A DNA stretch of 64,000 nt from Hymenobacter pini (GTDB lineage Bacteria > Bacteroidota > Bacteroidia > Cytophagales > Hymenobacteraceae), in NCBI RefSeq assembly GCF_020421205.1, contig NZ_JAIZZH010000001.1, positions 310,001-374,000 of the forward strand, given 5' to 3'. The notes below the pieces were generated by a model that did not search any database, was not told where the DNA came from, and saw only the letters and a program-made list of their open reading frames with translations. The translations under genes were made by a program, and so were the position numbers. Shown one piece after another: positions 33,904-43,307 of this stretch (positions within the stretch are counted from its first letter, which is position 1; every line of letters begins with the position of its first letter).

Positions 33904-35439
33904 ATGAAGCCTGCCCGTTCTCTGCCGCTGCTCCTAGCCCTGCTGAAATTCAGCAGCACGTTTCTCCTGGCCAGCCACGCCTACGAGCTGCACCGCGACG
34001 AATACCTCTACCTCGACTACGGCCGGCACCTGGCCTGGGGCTATCTGGAGGTACCCCCGCTCACGGCCCTGCAAAGCTGGCTTACGTTGGCCTTGGGGGG
34101 CGGCTGGTTCTGGGTGAAATTCTGGCCGGCGTTGTGGGGCAGCCTCACGGTGTACGTGGTAGGTCGCGCGGCCCAGCGGCTAGATGGCGGCAACTGGGCC
34201 GTGGCGTTGGCGGGCGTGTGTTATTTGGTGGGGGCGTATGCCCGGCTCAACTTCCTGTTTCAGCCTAACTCTTTTGAGGTGCTGGTCTTCACGCTGGGGG
34301 CCTACCTGCTTATCCGGCAGCAGCAACAACCCTCGCCGCAGCGGTGGGTGGCGCTGGGCGTGGTATTAGGACTCGGGTTATTGAACAAATACACCACGCT
34401 ATTTTACATAGCGGCCCTGGGCGCGGCGCTGCTGCTCACGCCCATGCGGCGGGCCTTGGTTACCCGAGCCTTCTGGCTGGGGCCAGGGGTAGCCCTGTTG
34501 CTATGGCTGCCCAACCTAGTGTGGCAGCTGCGGCACGGCATTCCGTTTCTGCACCACATGCAGCTGCTGCACGAAACCCAGCTGGTGCACGTATCGGCGG
34601 CTGAGTTCTGGCAGGACCAGCTGCTGATGAACCTGCCGGGGCTGTGGGTGTGGCCGGCCGGGCTGCTGGCGCTTCTGGTGGGCCGGCTGCGGGCTTACCG
34701 GGTGGTGGCATTGCTGTGCTGCGGGGGCCTGCTGCTGCTCACGGTGCTGCATGGCAAAAACTACTACGCCCTGGGATATTACCCGGTGCTACTGGCAGCC
34801 GGCGCGGCGTGGTGGGAAAAAGTGCTGGCCCGCTGGCCCCGTGGGCAGCGGGTGCTACGACCCGCGCTACTGCTGGTGCCGGTGCTGGCCTGCCTTCCAC
34901 TGCTGCCCGTCATCTTCACGGTGGTGCCGCCCGGGCGCATGCAGCAAGTGGGCCGCCATTACCAGGGCACCGGCATCATGCGCTGGGAAGATGGCCGGGA
35001 CCACGCCTTACCGCAGGATTTTGCCGATATGGTGGGCTGGCGTGAGTTGGCCGATAAAACCTGGGCTGCCTACCAGGCTCTGCCAGCCGCTACCCGCGCC
35101 CGCACGCTTATTCTGGCGGCCAACTACGGACAGGCCGGGGCCATTAACTACTACAACCGCCACCGCCCTATTCCCGCCGCCCACAGCTTCAACGGGAGCT
35201 ATTTGTTCTGGCAGCACGAAGCCCCTCCGCAGCCCTGGCACTACGTGCTCCTGATTGATGACGAGCCAGACAACCTGGCCGCCCACTTCCGCTCGTTCTG
35301 CCGGGTAGGGGAGGTGCGCAACCCCTACGCCCGGGAGCGGGGTACGGCCATCCTGCTCGGCACCGCCCCGGATAGCGTTATCGTGCAGCGCATCCACCAG
35401 GAACGTACCCAGGGCCTGGCCGAGTGGGGGCGGTTTTAA
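33904..35439 (+). CDS. GT39/ArnT-like membrane glycosyltransferase
   Basis: The 511-residue protein has about 10-12 transmembrane helices and the luminal HRDEYLYLDYGRHLAWGYLEV segment near residues 30-50; the DE pair in HRDE is characteristic of PMT/GT39 enzymes that use a polyprenyl-phosphate sugar donor. A PPLTAL loop and periplasmic C-terminal domain (RERGTAIL) follow. Acceptor and sugar are unknown. The bidirectional terminator at 35486-35514 follows it. Confidence 0.82.
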   Translation: MKPARSLPLLLALLKFSSTFLLASHAYELHRDEYLYLDYGRHLAWGYLEVPPLTALQSWLTLALGGGWFWVKFWPALWGSLTVYVVGRAAQRLDGGNWAVALAGVCYLVGAYARLNFLFQPNSFEVLVFTLGAYLLIRQQQQPSPQRWVALGVVLGLGLLNKYTTLFYIAALGAALLLTPMRRALVTRAFWLGPGVALLLWLPNLVWQLRHGIPFLHHMQLLHETQLVHVSAAEFWQDQLLMNLPGLWVWPAGLLALLVGRLRAYRVVALLCCGGLLLLTVLHGKNYYALGYYPVLLAAGAAWWEKVLARWPRGQRVLRPALLLVPVLACLPLLPVIFTVVPPGRMQQVGRHYQGTGIMRWEDGRDHALPQDFADMVGWRELADKTWAAYQALPAATRARTLILAANYGQAGAINYYNRHRPIPAAHSFNGSYLFWQHEAPPQPWHYVLLIDDEPDNLAAHFRSFCRVGEVRNPYARERGTAILLGTAPDSVIVQRIHQERTQGLAEWGRF

Positions 35440-35485
35440 CGGTACCCGTACTAGACTTCAACTCTCGGTGTTGGCACCACAAAAA

Positions 35486-35514
35486 CGGCCCGCCAATGAA
35501 TGATTGGCGGGCCG
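35486..35514. terminator. bidirectional intrinsic terminator
   Basis: A perfect 12-bp stem (CGGCCCGCCAAT at 35486-35497 with 35503-35514) has a 5-base loop. AAAAA precedes it on the plus strand, giving T's on the minus strand, so it serves best the convergent gene at 35543. Confidence 0.8.
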
Positions 35515-35542
35515 CTAAGGGCATCTTACTGAAGCCGGTAGC

Positions 35543-36169
35543 TCAGCGCTTGACAACTACGCTCGACTCCGGCCGCTCCACATCCACAATTTCCTGCTTA
35601 TCGAGCATGATCTTGAGGTCGTAGCGGGTAAGCTCCAGTGGGTCGGTGGCGTAGTTTTCGGGCCGGTTCAGCTCCTGTACTTTGGTTTCGTTATCGATTT
35701 CGTAGTTGTTCGCCAGCAGCTTCACCGCGTTGCCCGTCACGTCCTGCACTTTCCACAGAGAGTAATGCCCGTTGTTGGTGCGCACGTGGTAGATGTCGCC
35801 TTTGTGCGGGGTGGTGATGAACGACTGATTGGCCCGCTGGTCGTTGCTGTTTTTTACCAGAAGCCAGCACGCCAGGGCCACCAAAGCGGCCAGGCCCACA
35901 AAGTGCCACAGCGGTACTCTGGACCGGTTTTTCAGTTCCTGAAACGTCTGCCGCAATGAGCCGTCCATTTCCTTGGGCTTCAGCACCTGCCGGCAGTGGC
36001 CACACTCCGAGGCGCCCACTTTGCCAATTGGGAAAAGCGGTATCCAGTACACGTGGGCATACCGGCCAAATACGCTCATGCGCAACGTGTTGGTGCCAGA
36101 ACAGGCAAGGCACTCGCCTGCTACGGGCTCGGTGAGGAGGTGGGAGGAACGGTAGCCGTAGATAATCAT
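35543..36169 (-). CDS. zinc-ribbon membrane protein
   Basis: The ATG at 36167-36169 gives MIIYGYRSSHLLTEP, the usual entry of a zinc-ribbon family common in Bacteroidota. Two Cys pairs follow: CLAC in GECLACSG (about residues 19-22) and CGHC in SECGHCRQV (about 55-58). A transmembrane helix (WHFVGLAALVALACWLLV) separates the ribbon from a basic, mostly beta C-terminal domain. The extra 35 codons of the longer frame would delay this entry. The protein is 209 residues. Function is unknown; it may be a membrane-anchored nucleic-acid or protein-binding module. Confidence 0.72.
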   Translation of the reverse strand: MIIYGYRSSHLLTEPVAGECLACSGTNTLRMSVFGRYAHVYWIPLFPIGKVGASECGHCRQVLKPKEMDGSLRQTFQELKNRSRVPLWHFVGLAALVALACWLLVKNSNDQRANQSFITTPHKGDIYHVRTNNGHYSLWKVQDVTGNAVKLLANNYEIDNETKVQELNRPENYATDPLELTRYDLKIMLDKQEIVDVERPESSVVVKR

Positions 36170-36334
36170 CTGGTATCGGGTGCCGGAGCGTGGGTTAGCG
36201 TCGGATAGCAGCCTTAGCAGCAAGCCGGGAGGCTGAAACACTGCCGAGGCATAATATTCCGAAATTTTGTTCAAAAAAGGGCGCGATACATATAAATTTT
36301 ACTATTCCATCCCACGTTCATTGCGGATTACGAA

Positions 36335-37984
36335 CTAGGGCCGTGGGCTGCCGAACCGCTGCCCGAAAAAGTCGTTGGCATTCCAGGTGGGGCGCTGCGA
36401 GTCCTGGGCTACCAGATAGCCAATCAGAAAATTGAGCCGCACGTACTGGCAGCCGGCCTCAAAGTCGAACGTGCCGTTGATATCGTCCTGGGGCTTGTGG
36501 TAGGTGACGGCCCGCCACTTCTGCACCTGCTCGGCCAAATTGTTCTTCCCATCAGCGGTTTTGTTGCCGTATTTGATGTGCAGTGCCGGAATACCCTGCT
36601 TTACGAAACTATATTGGTCGGAGCGGATGAAGCGGTTTTGCTCGGGTTCCGGGTCGTTTTCCACCGTCAGGTGCAGGAAGTTGGCCGCCTCAGCCACGGG
36701 CCGCGCCAGGGTGGAGTGCTGCGCCCCCAGCGCCACCACCGACAGCAGCGGGGCAATGATGGTGGGCATATCCGTGTTGATGTCGGCTACCAGCTGGGTT
36801 TTGGGCACCGTGGGCCGGGCCGCAAAATAGGCCGAGCCCAACAGGCCCAATTCTTCGCCGGTTTGCAACACGAGCAGAATGCTGCGCCGGGGCTTGTGTT
36901 TCAGCCGCGAGTATAGCCGGGCAATTTCCAGCACCGAGGCTACACCCGAGGCATTGTCGTGGGCACCGTTGTAAATGGAGTCGCCTTGCACGGGCGTGCC
37001 CACGCCCAAATGGTCGAGGTGAGCGGAATGCACCACGTACTCAGTGCGCAACGCAGGGTCGGAGCCCGGAATGGTACCCACCACATTGTAAGAATCCACA
37101 TCCTGATACGCCGACTGCCAGCTGGCCGCCAGCGTGCCGCGCAGGGCCACCGGGGCCGGCTGGCCCTGGCGCAGGCGGCTCAGTACGCGGCCGGTGTCGG
37201 TGGCGGCATTGAGCAGCAGGGCCTGCAGCCCCGCGGCCGATAGAGTGCCCGTAAGCTCCACGCCACTGCCGCTGATGAAGGTGCGGGCGGCGGCCACGCG
37301 GCCATCGGGCCCCAGCACACTGGTAGCCGACAAGGGCTGGGTGGCCGCCGATGAGGTAGCTGCCGGGCGGGAGCTGGCAAACAGCACGCCCACGGCCCCG
37401 TGCTGCGCCGCCGTTTGCACCTGCAGCATCTGGTCCTGGCTGGCGGCGGCTACGGTGCTGGGAAACTGCCGGGGCGCACCCCGCACAATCACCACAATTT
37501 TGCCCCGCGCATCCAGGTTCTGGTAGTCGTCGTAGCCTTGGTCGGGAGCCGAAATACCGTAGCCGGCAAACACCAACCCGGTAGCAGCTAGCTGGGCCCG
37601 AGGCTGCTCGGGGTGCGGATACACGTGCACCTCGGTGGCGGCCAGCATCAGGGAAGCTCCGGCAGGCTGGTAGGTGATGGTGGCTCCCGGCTGCACGGTG
37701 GCGCGCCGCAGCAGCACGCGCTGCGTGAACCCTCCATTTTCGCCGGCGGGCTGCACGCCAAAGGTGCGGAGCTGGGTGGTTACGTACTCTACGGCCAGCT
37801 GGTAGCCGGGCGTACCGGGCTTGCGGCCCCGCAGCCGGTCATCGGCCAGGTACCGGATATGGGCCTGAATATCGGCCGGCCGAACGTGGCGCAGCACCTT
37901 GGCCACTTTGGGGGTAATGGTTTGGGCCGGAGCGGCCGAAGACACCAGCAGACTTAGCGCCAGCAGGACAAAGGAGCGTTTCAT
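36335..37984 (-). CDS. secreted M28-family metallopeptidase with PA-type insertion
   Basis: The 549-residue protein has a signal peptide (MKRSFVLLALSLLVSSAAPAQ). A PA-like region occupies roughly residues 120-260. The M28 zinc motifs are all visible: HLDHLG, GAHDNASG (Asp/His ligands), TGEELGLLGS (Glu), ADINTDMP (Asp) and TYHKPQDDING (His). It should be a periplasmic or outer-membrane aminopeptidase or similar. An upstream ATG-like start at 38017 is rejected because the signal peptide begins at 37984. The CZB-like gene ends 30 bp upstream in the same direction. Confidence 0.9.
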   Translation of the reverse strand: MKRSFVLLALSLLVSSAAPAQTITPKVAKVLRHVRPADIQAHIRYLADDRLRGRKPGTPGYQLAVEYVTTQLRTFGVQPAGENGGFTQRVLLRRATVQPGATITYQPAGASLMLAATEVHVYPHPEQPRAQLAATGLVFAGYGISAPDQGYDDYQNLDARGKIVVIVRGAPRQFPSTVAAASQDQMLQVQTAAQHGAVGVLFASSRPAATSSAATQPLSATSVLGPDGRVAAARTFISGSGVELTGTLSAAGLQALLLNAATDTGRVLSRLRQGQPAPVALRGTLAASWQSAYQDVDSYNVVGTIPGSDPALRTEYVVHSAHLDHLGVGTPVQGDSIYNGAHDNASGVASVLEIARLYSRLKHKPRRSILLVLQTGEELGLLGSAYFAARPTVPKTQLVADINTDMPTIIAPLLSVVALGAQHSTLARPVAEAANFLHLTVENDPEPEQNRFIRSDQYSFVKQGIPALHIKYGNKTADGKNNLAEQVQKWRAVTYHKPQDDINGTFDFEAGCQYVRLNFLIGYLVAQDSQRPTWNANDFFGQRFGSPRP

Positions 37985-38013
37985 AGTCCAAAGTACGGGA
38001 CTACGAGGCAGGC

Positions 38014-38364
38014 TCACACCACTTTTTCCAGGTCCTGCAGCAGCAACTCAATGTGGGCGGCGTGGGCATCCAGCTGCTCCAGCCCGGCCCTCGACTCCTC
38101 CAGCTTGCCCTGCTGGTATTGCTGTACCAGTGCTTTACCGGTGCGCAGCATCTGTTGCAGCTCCTGCTCCAGGCGCTGGTACGGTACGGTGGCGCCATAC
38201 TGCGGCCGCACTGTAGTAGCCAGCCACGCGCCAAAAGGATTGTCGGCCAGTTGAAACAGGCTTTCATCCGGCTCCCGCACTCCGTACACTACAGAGCGCA
38301 GCCGCGACTTGAACAGCACCTGCTTGATGCGGGCCTGCTGAAAATCCAGACTGGTTAGCTCCAT
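38014..38364 (-). CDS. CZB-like domain protein lacking all four zinc ligands
   Basis: The 116-residue protein aligns along its whole length with the chemoreceptor zinc-binding (CZB) pattern Hx[WFYL]x21-28 Cx[LFMVI]Gx[WFLVI] x18-27 HxxxH. The spacing fits: QVL at 15-17, 24 residues, NPFGAW at 42-47, 21 residues, then LxxxL at 69-73. Each zinc ligand is replaced (His15 to Gln, Cys42 to Asn, His69 and His73 to Leu), while the hydrophobic frame and ARIKQVLFKSRLRS are intact. It cannot bind zinc in the standard way. The ATG at 38362-38364 is used; a TTG 16 codons upstream is less plausible. It is directly downstream of the PAS gene. Confidence 0.75.
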   Translation of the reverse strand: MELTSLDFQQARIKQVLFKSRLRSVVYGVREPDESLFQLADNPFGAWLATTVRPQYGATVPYQRLEQELQQMLRTGKALVQQYQQGKLEESRAGLEQLDAHAAHIELLLQDLEKVV

Positions 38365-38421
38365 AAGACGTGCGTTAAGCTGCTGGCTCCGGTTGTTCGG
38401 TAGCCGAAGCAATTACTGGGC

Positions 38422-39717
38422 CTAGCTATCGGTACCGGGTTGTTCGAGGGCTTGCCGGGCTTCCACCAAATCCGTTACATCGTAGGCAAACACGGTAATG
38501 CCCGCCGGCTGACCGTTTTCTTCGAGGCGTTGGTAGGTAAAGTTGAAGTATTGGGTTTTCATCTGCCCCGAGGCCTGCATAATGGCAATCTTCACTTCAT
38601 CCCCGATAAAGGCTTCGCCGGTGTTGTACACATTGTCCAGCAGCGTAATAAAGCCTTGGTCTACCAGTTCAGGTAGGGATTCAGCCACGGTGCGGCCTGT
38701 CAGCTGGCGGTCTGAGAACTGCTGCTGGTATTTCGGGTTCACAAACTCGTAGCGGTGCTGGGGGCCGCGCAGAATGCAGATAAGGGCCGGCGTGTGCATA
38801 AACAGGTTGTAGAACGTCTCGCGCTGCTGCTGTACCCGCTGAAACGCCTCGTACGCCTGGTCGGAAAGCAGGGCTTGCTGCTCGTTCTGCTCCAGCAGTT
38901 CCTGCACCATCTGCTTCTGGTCGTGAATATCGGTGCCACACCCCACCCACATCAGCAGGCTGCCATCGGCGGCCAAGCGGGGCTGGGCCCGCACCAATAC
39001 CCAGCGGTACTGACCGTCGTGGCGGCGCAGGCGATACTCTACCTGGTAGGGCTGGCCCGAAGCCACGCAGTCCTGCCAGGTCTGCCACACCCGGTCCTGG
39101 TCGTCGGGGTGCAGGTTCTGGAGCCATTGCCGGCCCATCTGCTCCTCCTGGGGCTTGCCGGTAAACTGCAGCCAGCGGGAGTTGAAGAAGTCCCGGCTAC
39201 CATCGGGCAGGGCTGTCCAAATCATTACCGGCAACGATTCAATGATGAAACGGGTCCGCTCGTTTTGCTCGTCCAAGGCCCGCTGCATTTCCTGATTACG
39301 AATTTCCGCCAGATGCCGCTCCGTTACATCCTGGGTACGTTGCAGAATGAAAGCCAACTCACCATTTTCATTGAGAACAGGGTAGTGAGTGGCTTCCCAG
39401 TACAGCTCCTGTAGCTGACCTGGGGTGGTGGGGTCTTCCAGATCGTAGCGAATCAGGGGCATGGTATGCGCCTCCCGGTAGCGGTGCACGTGCTCGTGCG
39501 ACTCCCGGATGATGCGCGCCGACTCCTCATCAGCCGCTGGAAAAGCCTCAAAAAAGGCTTTCCCCACCACTGCCTCCCGGCTCTTCAACGACACTGCCAC
39601 GTGCCGGTCAGTGTTATCCACGATGGTAGCGTCCGCATCCGGGGCAATCAGCAGGAAGTTATCGGGCAGAGAATGGAACAGCCGTTGATAATCGACGGGA
39701 AAAGCGGAGGAGTACAT
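38422..39717 (-). CDS. multi-PAS sensor protein without kinase domain
   Basis: The 431-residue protein has three PAS/PAC-type regions: about residues 10-120 (FHSLPDNFLLIAPDADATIVDN), 145-260 (MIWTALPDGSRDFFNSRWLQFTG) and 295-425 (TPALICILRGPQHRYEFVN). PAC signatures such as QRTQDVTERH and the YRWVLVRAQPRL strand are present. No histidine kinase, GGDEF or other output follows; the frame simply ends. It probably passes its signal by binding the next-door CZB-like protein or a distant partner. The ATG at 39715-39717 (MYSSAFPVDYQRLFHSLPDN) is preferred over a longer frame with no family support. Confidence 0.82.
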   Translation of the reverse strand: MYSSAFPVDYQRLFHSLPDNFLLIAPDADATIVDNTDRHVAVSLKSREAVVGKAFFEAFPAADEESARIIRESHEHVHRYREAHTMPLIRYDLEDPTTPGQLQELYWEATHYPVLNENGELAFILQRTQDVTERHLAEIRNQEMQRALDEQNERTRFIIESLPVMIWTALPDGSRDFFNSRWLQFTGKPQEEQMGRQWLQNLHPDDQDRVWQTWQDCVASGQPYQVEYRLRRHDGQYRWVLVRAQPRLAADGSLLMWVGCGTDIHDQKQMVQELLEQNEQQALLSDQAYEAFQRVQQQRETFYNLFMHTPALICILRGPQHRYEFVNPKYQQQFSDRQLTGRTVAESLPELVDQGFITLLDNVYNTGEAFIGDEVKIAIMQASGQMKTQYFNFTYQRLEENGQPAGITVFAYDVTDLVEARQALEQPGTDS

Positions 39718-39993
39718 ATAGCGCGGAGGTGAAAAAACCGGTAAACAGAGAGAGCAGAAATGGAAGCAGGCGTGTTTGGGCCTTAATTTTCCCTGGTAGG
39801 TCACTCAGTGCACGATGCATGAGTGGCAGTCTTACAAAACTTCCGCACTACGGCTTACTGGAATTATAGTTGCACAGGTGTGAACAGAATTCAGGTAGCC
39901 GGGCGTGACCAGTTCATTAACCGCTTTGCCCAATGAGTATTAGCAACTCAAAGGCGGCTTGCCGTAGAACAGGCGTGGTTACTTTGGAAACAG
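39718..39993. other. 276-bp intergenic stretch, PAS gene to ElaA-type gene
   Basis: It contains an AATTATAGTTG segment near 39860 and a weak CACTCA/TGAGTG repeat near 39804-39830. It should contain the promoter of the leftward PAS gene. I see no gene or RNA. Confidence 0.4.
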
Positions 39994-40473
39994 CTAAGCA
40001 CGGCCAGATGCCGGCCGCATATCCTGACTGCGAATCATATGTAGGTGCGGAATACCGTCTTCCAGGTACCCGTTGCCAACCTGTTGAAAACCAAAGCTTT
40101 CGTAGAAGGTCTGCAGATACTGCTGCGCGCCAATCTGGATGGGTTGGGGCCCAAACTGCTGCTCTACGGCGGCAATGGCCTCGTGCAGCAGCGCCCGGCC
40201 CAGACCGTAGCGGCGGTAGCGCGGGCTCACCACCACCCGGCCAATGCTGGCTTCGGGATACGTGATGCCCGCTGCAAATAGCCGGGCGTAGGCGGCTAGC
40301 TGCCCATCCGGTGCGTAGCCCAACAGATGCAGCGCCGCCTGGTCCTGACCATCCATATCCTGGAACGGGCAGGTTTGCTCCACTACGAACACCTCGGAGC
40401 GCAGCTGCAGCAAGGCGTACAGCTGCGTGGTGGTTAGGTTGGCAAAAGACAGAAGCTGCCAGGTCAGGGTCAT
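39994..40473 (-). CDS. ElaA-type GNAT acetyltransferase
   Basis: The 159-residue protein has the ElaA entry LYALLQLRSEVFVVEQTCPFQDMDGQD (about residues 18-45), followed by the GNAT core with SIGRVVVSPRYRRYGLGRALL (acetyl-CoA loop RRYGLG). ElaA-type proteins are cytoplasmic N-acetyltransferases of unknown natural substrate. The ATG at 40471-40473 is good. The HEAGH gene ends nearby in the same direction (its start is at 41022). Confidence 0.88.
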   Translation of the reverse strand: MTLTWQLLSFANLTTTQLYALLQLRSEVFVVEQTCPFQDMDGQDQAALHLLGYAPDGQLAAYARLFAAGITYPEASIGRVVVSPRYRRYGLGRALLHEAIAAVEQQFGPQPIQIGAQQYLQTFYESFGFQQVGNGYLEDGIPHLHMIRSQDMRPASGRA

Positions 40474-40521
40474 GAAAGAGGAAGTGAGAAGCGGTAGAAA
40501 TAACGAAACCGGTAGCCTGCG

Positions 40522-41022
40522 CTAAGCGCGCAGCCAGCTGTGCATGCGGGGAAACTCGGCCGTGGTGGTCAGCCCCATCCATACTAGCAGCGGCAGGCCC
40601 AGGTAGCCGCCTGATTCGTACTGCTGCACCAACCATTCGGCCTGCCCCTTGTAGCCATCCGGGTGAAATACCACGGCCGCCGGTAGCCCCAAATGGCAGC
40701 AGGCCGCGTAGGTCCAGGCCAGCACCGCCAACTCGTCGCCCTCTTTTTCCGGGTGGTGTTCCGTGATGTTGCCGCCGGTGCAGGGTCGTTCGGCAGCTGT
40801 AGTTACAGCCAAGTGGCCAGCTTCGTGCAGAATGTCGCCGGGGTACAGCAGCTTACTCCGGTCGATGAGCAGGCACCCGTGTTCCAGCAGAATGCCCGGC
40901 AAAAAAGTAGGCTGCTGAATAGAAGTCTCCCGCACCTCCAATCCAATTTCCCGCACAAAGCTTAATAGAAGGTCTACCTCAGCGGTGAGGTCGGCAGCAG
41001 GGCGCGTGGGCAACAAAATCAT
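40522..41022 (-). CDS. small HEAGH-motif protein, putative metal-binding
   Basis: The ATG at 41020-41022 opens a 166-residue protein with the zinc-metallopeptidase motif HEAGH at residues 66-70, and a possible third ligand in the GDELAVLAW helix about 30 residues later. It lacks a signal peptide and is too short for a typical M48 or M78 protease. The C-terminus is rich in aromatic and hydrophobic residues (GYLGLPLLVWMGLTTT). It could be a small metalloprotein or a degenerate protease; no family name is certain. Longer upstream frames run into the promoter side of the TPR kinase gene. Confidence 0.6.
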   Translation of the reverse strand: MILLPTRPAADLTAEVDLLLSFVREIGLEVRETSIQQPTFLPGILLEHGCLLIDRSKLLYPGDILHEAGHLAVTTAAERPCTGGNITEHHPEKEGDELAVLAWTYAACCHLGLPAAVVFHPDGYKGQAEWLVQQYESGGYLGLPLLVWMGLTTTAEFPRMHSWLRA

Positions 41023-41179
41023 TATGACGAGCTTAGGCGAGGAAACGGAGTAGTGCTTGGCTACAGAAGTTGCAGCCAGCAGCCAGCAAGGAGGGGAGTA
41101 AAGATTCAAGTTTTTTGATGAATATTTGTAACTGTTCAGGTGGGCCAAGTATGGCGCATCTGGTCTGCTCCCTCGCACT

Positions 41180-43177
41180 GTGCCCTACCCATTGCCTATT
41201 GCTTTCAGGCTGAATACCCACGCCCGCTACCTGCTGGTGCTGGCGCTGGCGTGGCTACCCATGCTGGTAACCGCTCAGGCCCGCAAGCCGCTGTGGCATT
41301 CCCCCCTCGATAGTCTGCAGGCCTTGGAGCGTCAGCCCCAGTCCGACAGCAGCCGCATTCAGCTCTGGTGCCGCATCAGCGACCAGCTGTGGGCTTCCGA
41401 TACGGAGGCGGCGGCCCGCTACTCGCGGCAGGCGCTGGCGCTGGCCCGCCGCACCCACAACCGCGCCGGCGAAGGAGCCGCCCTGAACCGCCTTGGGGCC
41501 GCGTTGCGCGAGAGTAACCTGGCGCGGGCCCTGGAGCTGTTTCAGTCGTCGTTGCGGCTGGCCGAGCAGCTGCACGACACCACGCTGCAGTCCCAGAACA
41601 TGCGCAGCATCGGCATCATTTACGTGTATTTGCGCGACCGGCAGCTGGGGCTGTCCTACTATTTCCGAGGGCTACGGCTGGATAGTCTGCTGGGCGACAA
41701 GCGGCGCATTGTGGTGGACCTGAGCAACATCGGGCTGGCCTACGACCTGTACAACCAGCTGGATTCGGCGGCTTATTATCAAAACCGGGCCTACGCCCTG
41801 GCCCAACGGCTGCACTCCTCCACCAACTACATCCTGTACGGGCTGGGCAATGTGGCCCGTAAGCAGGCGCAGTTTTCGGAGGCGCTGGGGTATTACCGCC
41901 GCAGCATAGCCGAATCGAAGCGGCGGCGGCATTTGCGCAGCCTGAATTTCTCTTACCTGGGCATGGCCGCCCTGTACCAGCAGCTCCACCAGCCCGATTC
42001 CAGCATTTACTACGCCCGGCTGGGGGCGCAGGCGGCCCGAGCCAACGGCTTTCTGCGGGGCGTGCTCAATGCCAGCGTTATTCTGACCCAGGAGTTTGAG
42101 CAGCGCCGCCAGCTGGATAGCGCCTTCCGCTACCAAAAAGTGCTGGTAGCCATGAAGGATACACTGTTCGGGCAGGAAAAAGTGATGCGCCTGCAGAACG
42201 TGGATTACCAGCAACGTCAGCGCGACCAGCAGACCGCCGCCGCCCAGCAGGCCCTGCATAACCGCTACCAGACTTATGGGCTGCTGGCCGGAGTAGCGGG
42301 TTTGCTGCTGCTGCTGGCCCTGCTGGTGCGTCACGACCGGCAGCAGCAACGCACCAACGCGGCCCTGCAGACCTCTTTGGCCGAGTTGAAACAGGCCCAG
42401 CTAATGCTGGTGCAGCGCGAGAAAATGGCGTTTCTGGGCGAACTGACCGCCGGGGTAGCTCACGAGTTGCAAAACCCCCTGAGTTTTGTGAAGCGCTTTG
42501 CCGACGTGAGTACCTCTCTGGTGGACGAAATCAACGGGGCCCAGCAGCTGGCCCGCAACGGACGGCTGGAGCGGGAAATCCTCGACGGGCTCAAGCAGAA
42601 CCTGCAGAACATCAGCCAGCACGGGCAGCGGGCCACGGCCATCATCAAAGGCATGCTGGAGCACGCCCGCACCGGCCAGCAGCCCCGGCAACTCACCAAC
42701 CTCAACCAGCTGGCCCAGGAAAACCTGCAACTGGCCTATGCGGCCGTACAGCAGCAGTTTCCCGGCTTCGCGGCCGAGCTGCGGACGGTTCTGGATGAGG
42801 AGCTGCCCGAAGCCGCCGTGGTAGCCCAGGACCTGGGCCGGGTGCTGCTGAACCTATGCACCAACGCCCTGTACGCCGTGCGCCAGCGCCAGCTCAGCGC
42901 CGGTCCGGTCTACGTGCCCACCGTGGAAATAGGCAGCAGCCGCCTGTCCGATGGGCAGTTGCAACTGTGGGTGCGCGACAACGGGGCCGGCATGAGCCCG
43001 GAGGTACAGCAGCGCATCTTCGAACCGTTCTTTACCACTAAGCCCGTGGGCGAAGGCACCGGCCTGGGCCTCTCCTTGGCCCACGATATCGTGGTGAACG
43101 GCCACCGGGGCACGCTAACCGTAGAGTCCGGCTTGGCTGAGGGCACCGAGTTCCGGCTGACGCTGCCGATTAGCTAA
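41180..43177 (+). CDS. TPR sensor histidine kinase
   Basis: The 665-residue protein starts at a GTG and has a signal peptide or anchor ending in TAQA, then several TPR-type repeats (about residues 40-330; e.g. AYDLYNQLDSAAYYQNRAYALAQRL). A transmembrane helix is near residues 365-385 (LLAGVAGLLLLLALLV), followed by a coiled segment and a HisKA/HATPase pair. The phosphoacceptor is His428 in GVAHELQNPLS; ATP-binding features (NLCTNALYAV, DNGAGM, GTGLGLSLAHDIV) are present. No receiver gene is adjacent, so its partner lies elsewhere. Confidence 0.88.
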   Translation: MPYPLPIAFRLNTHARYLLVLALAWLPMLVTAQARKPLWHSPLDSLQALERQPQSDSSRIQLWCRISDQLWASDTEAAARYSRQALALARRTHNRAGEGAALNRLGAALRESNLARALELFQSSLRLAEQLHDTTLQSQNMRSIGIIYVYLRDRQLGLSYYFRGLRLDSLLGDKRRIVVDLSNIGLAYDLYNQLDSAAYYQNRAYALAQRLHSSTNYILYGLGNVARKQAQFSEALGYYRRSIAESKRRRHLRSLNFSYLGMAALYQQLHQPDSSIYYARLGAQAARANGFLRGVLNASVILTQEFEQRRQLDSAFRYQKVLVAMKDTLFGQEKVMRLQNVDYQQRQRDQQTAAAQQALHNRYQTYGLLAGVAGLLLLLALLVRHDRQQQRTNAALQTSLAELKQAQLMLVQREKMAFLGELTAGVAHELQNPLSFVKRFADVSTSLVDEINGAQQLARNGRLEREILDGLKQNLQNISQHGQRATAIIKGMLEHARTGQQPRQLTNLNQLAQENLQLAYAAVQQQFPGFAAELRTVLDEELPEAAVVAQDLGRVLLNLCTNALYAVRQRQLSAGPVYVPTVEIGSSRLSDGQLQLWVRDNGAGMSPEVQQRIFEPFFTTKPVGEGTGLGLSLAHDIVVNGHRGTLTVESGLAEGTEFRLTLPIS

Positions 43178-43307
43178 CGCTACAACAGGCGTAAGCACGA
43201 CGATGTAGAGACGCGTATTTGCGCTTCTTGTTGAACGACAAGCGGTGCAGTGGCGCGGATAATAACACACGAATACGCGTTGTTATCGGTTAATCTGAAG
43301 TTATTCC

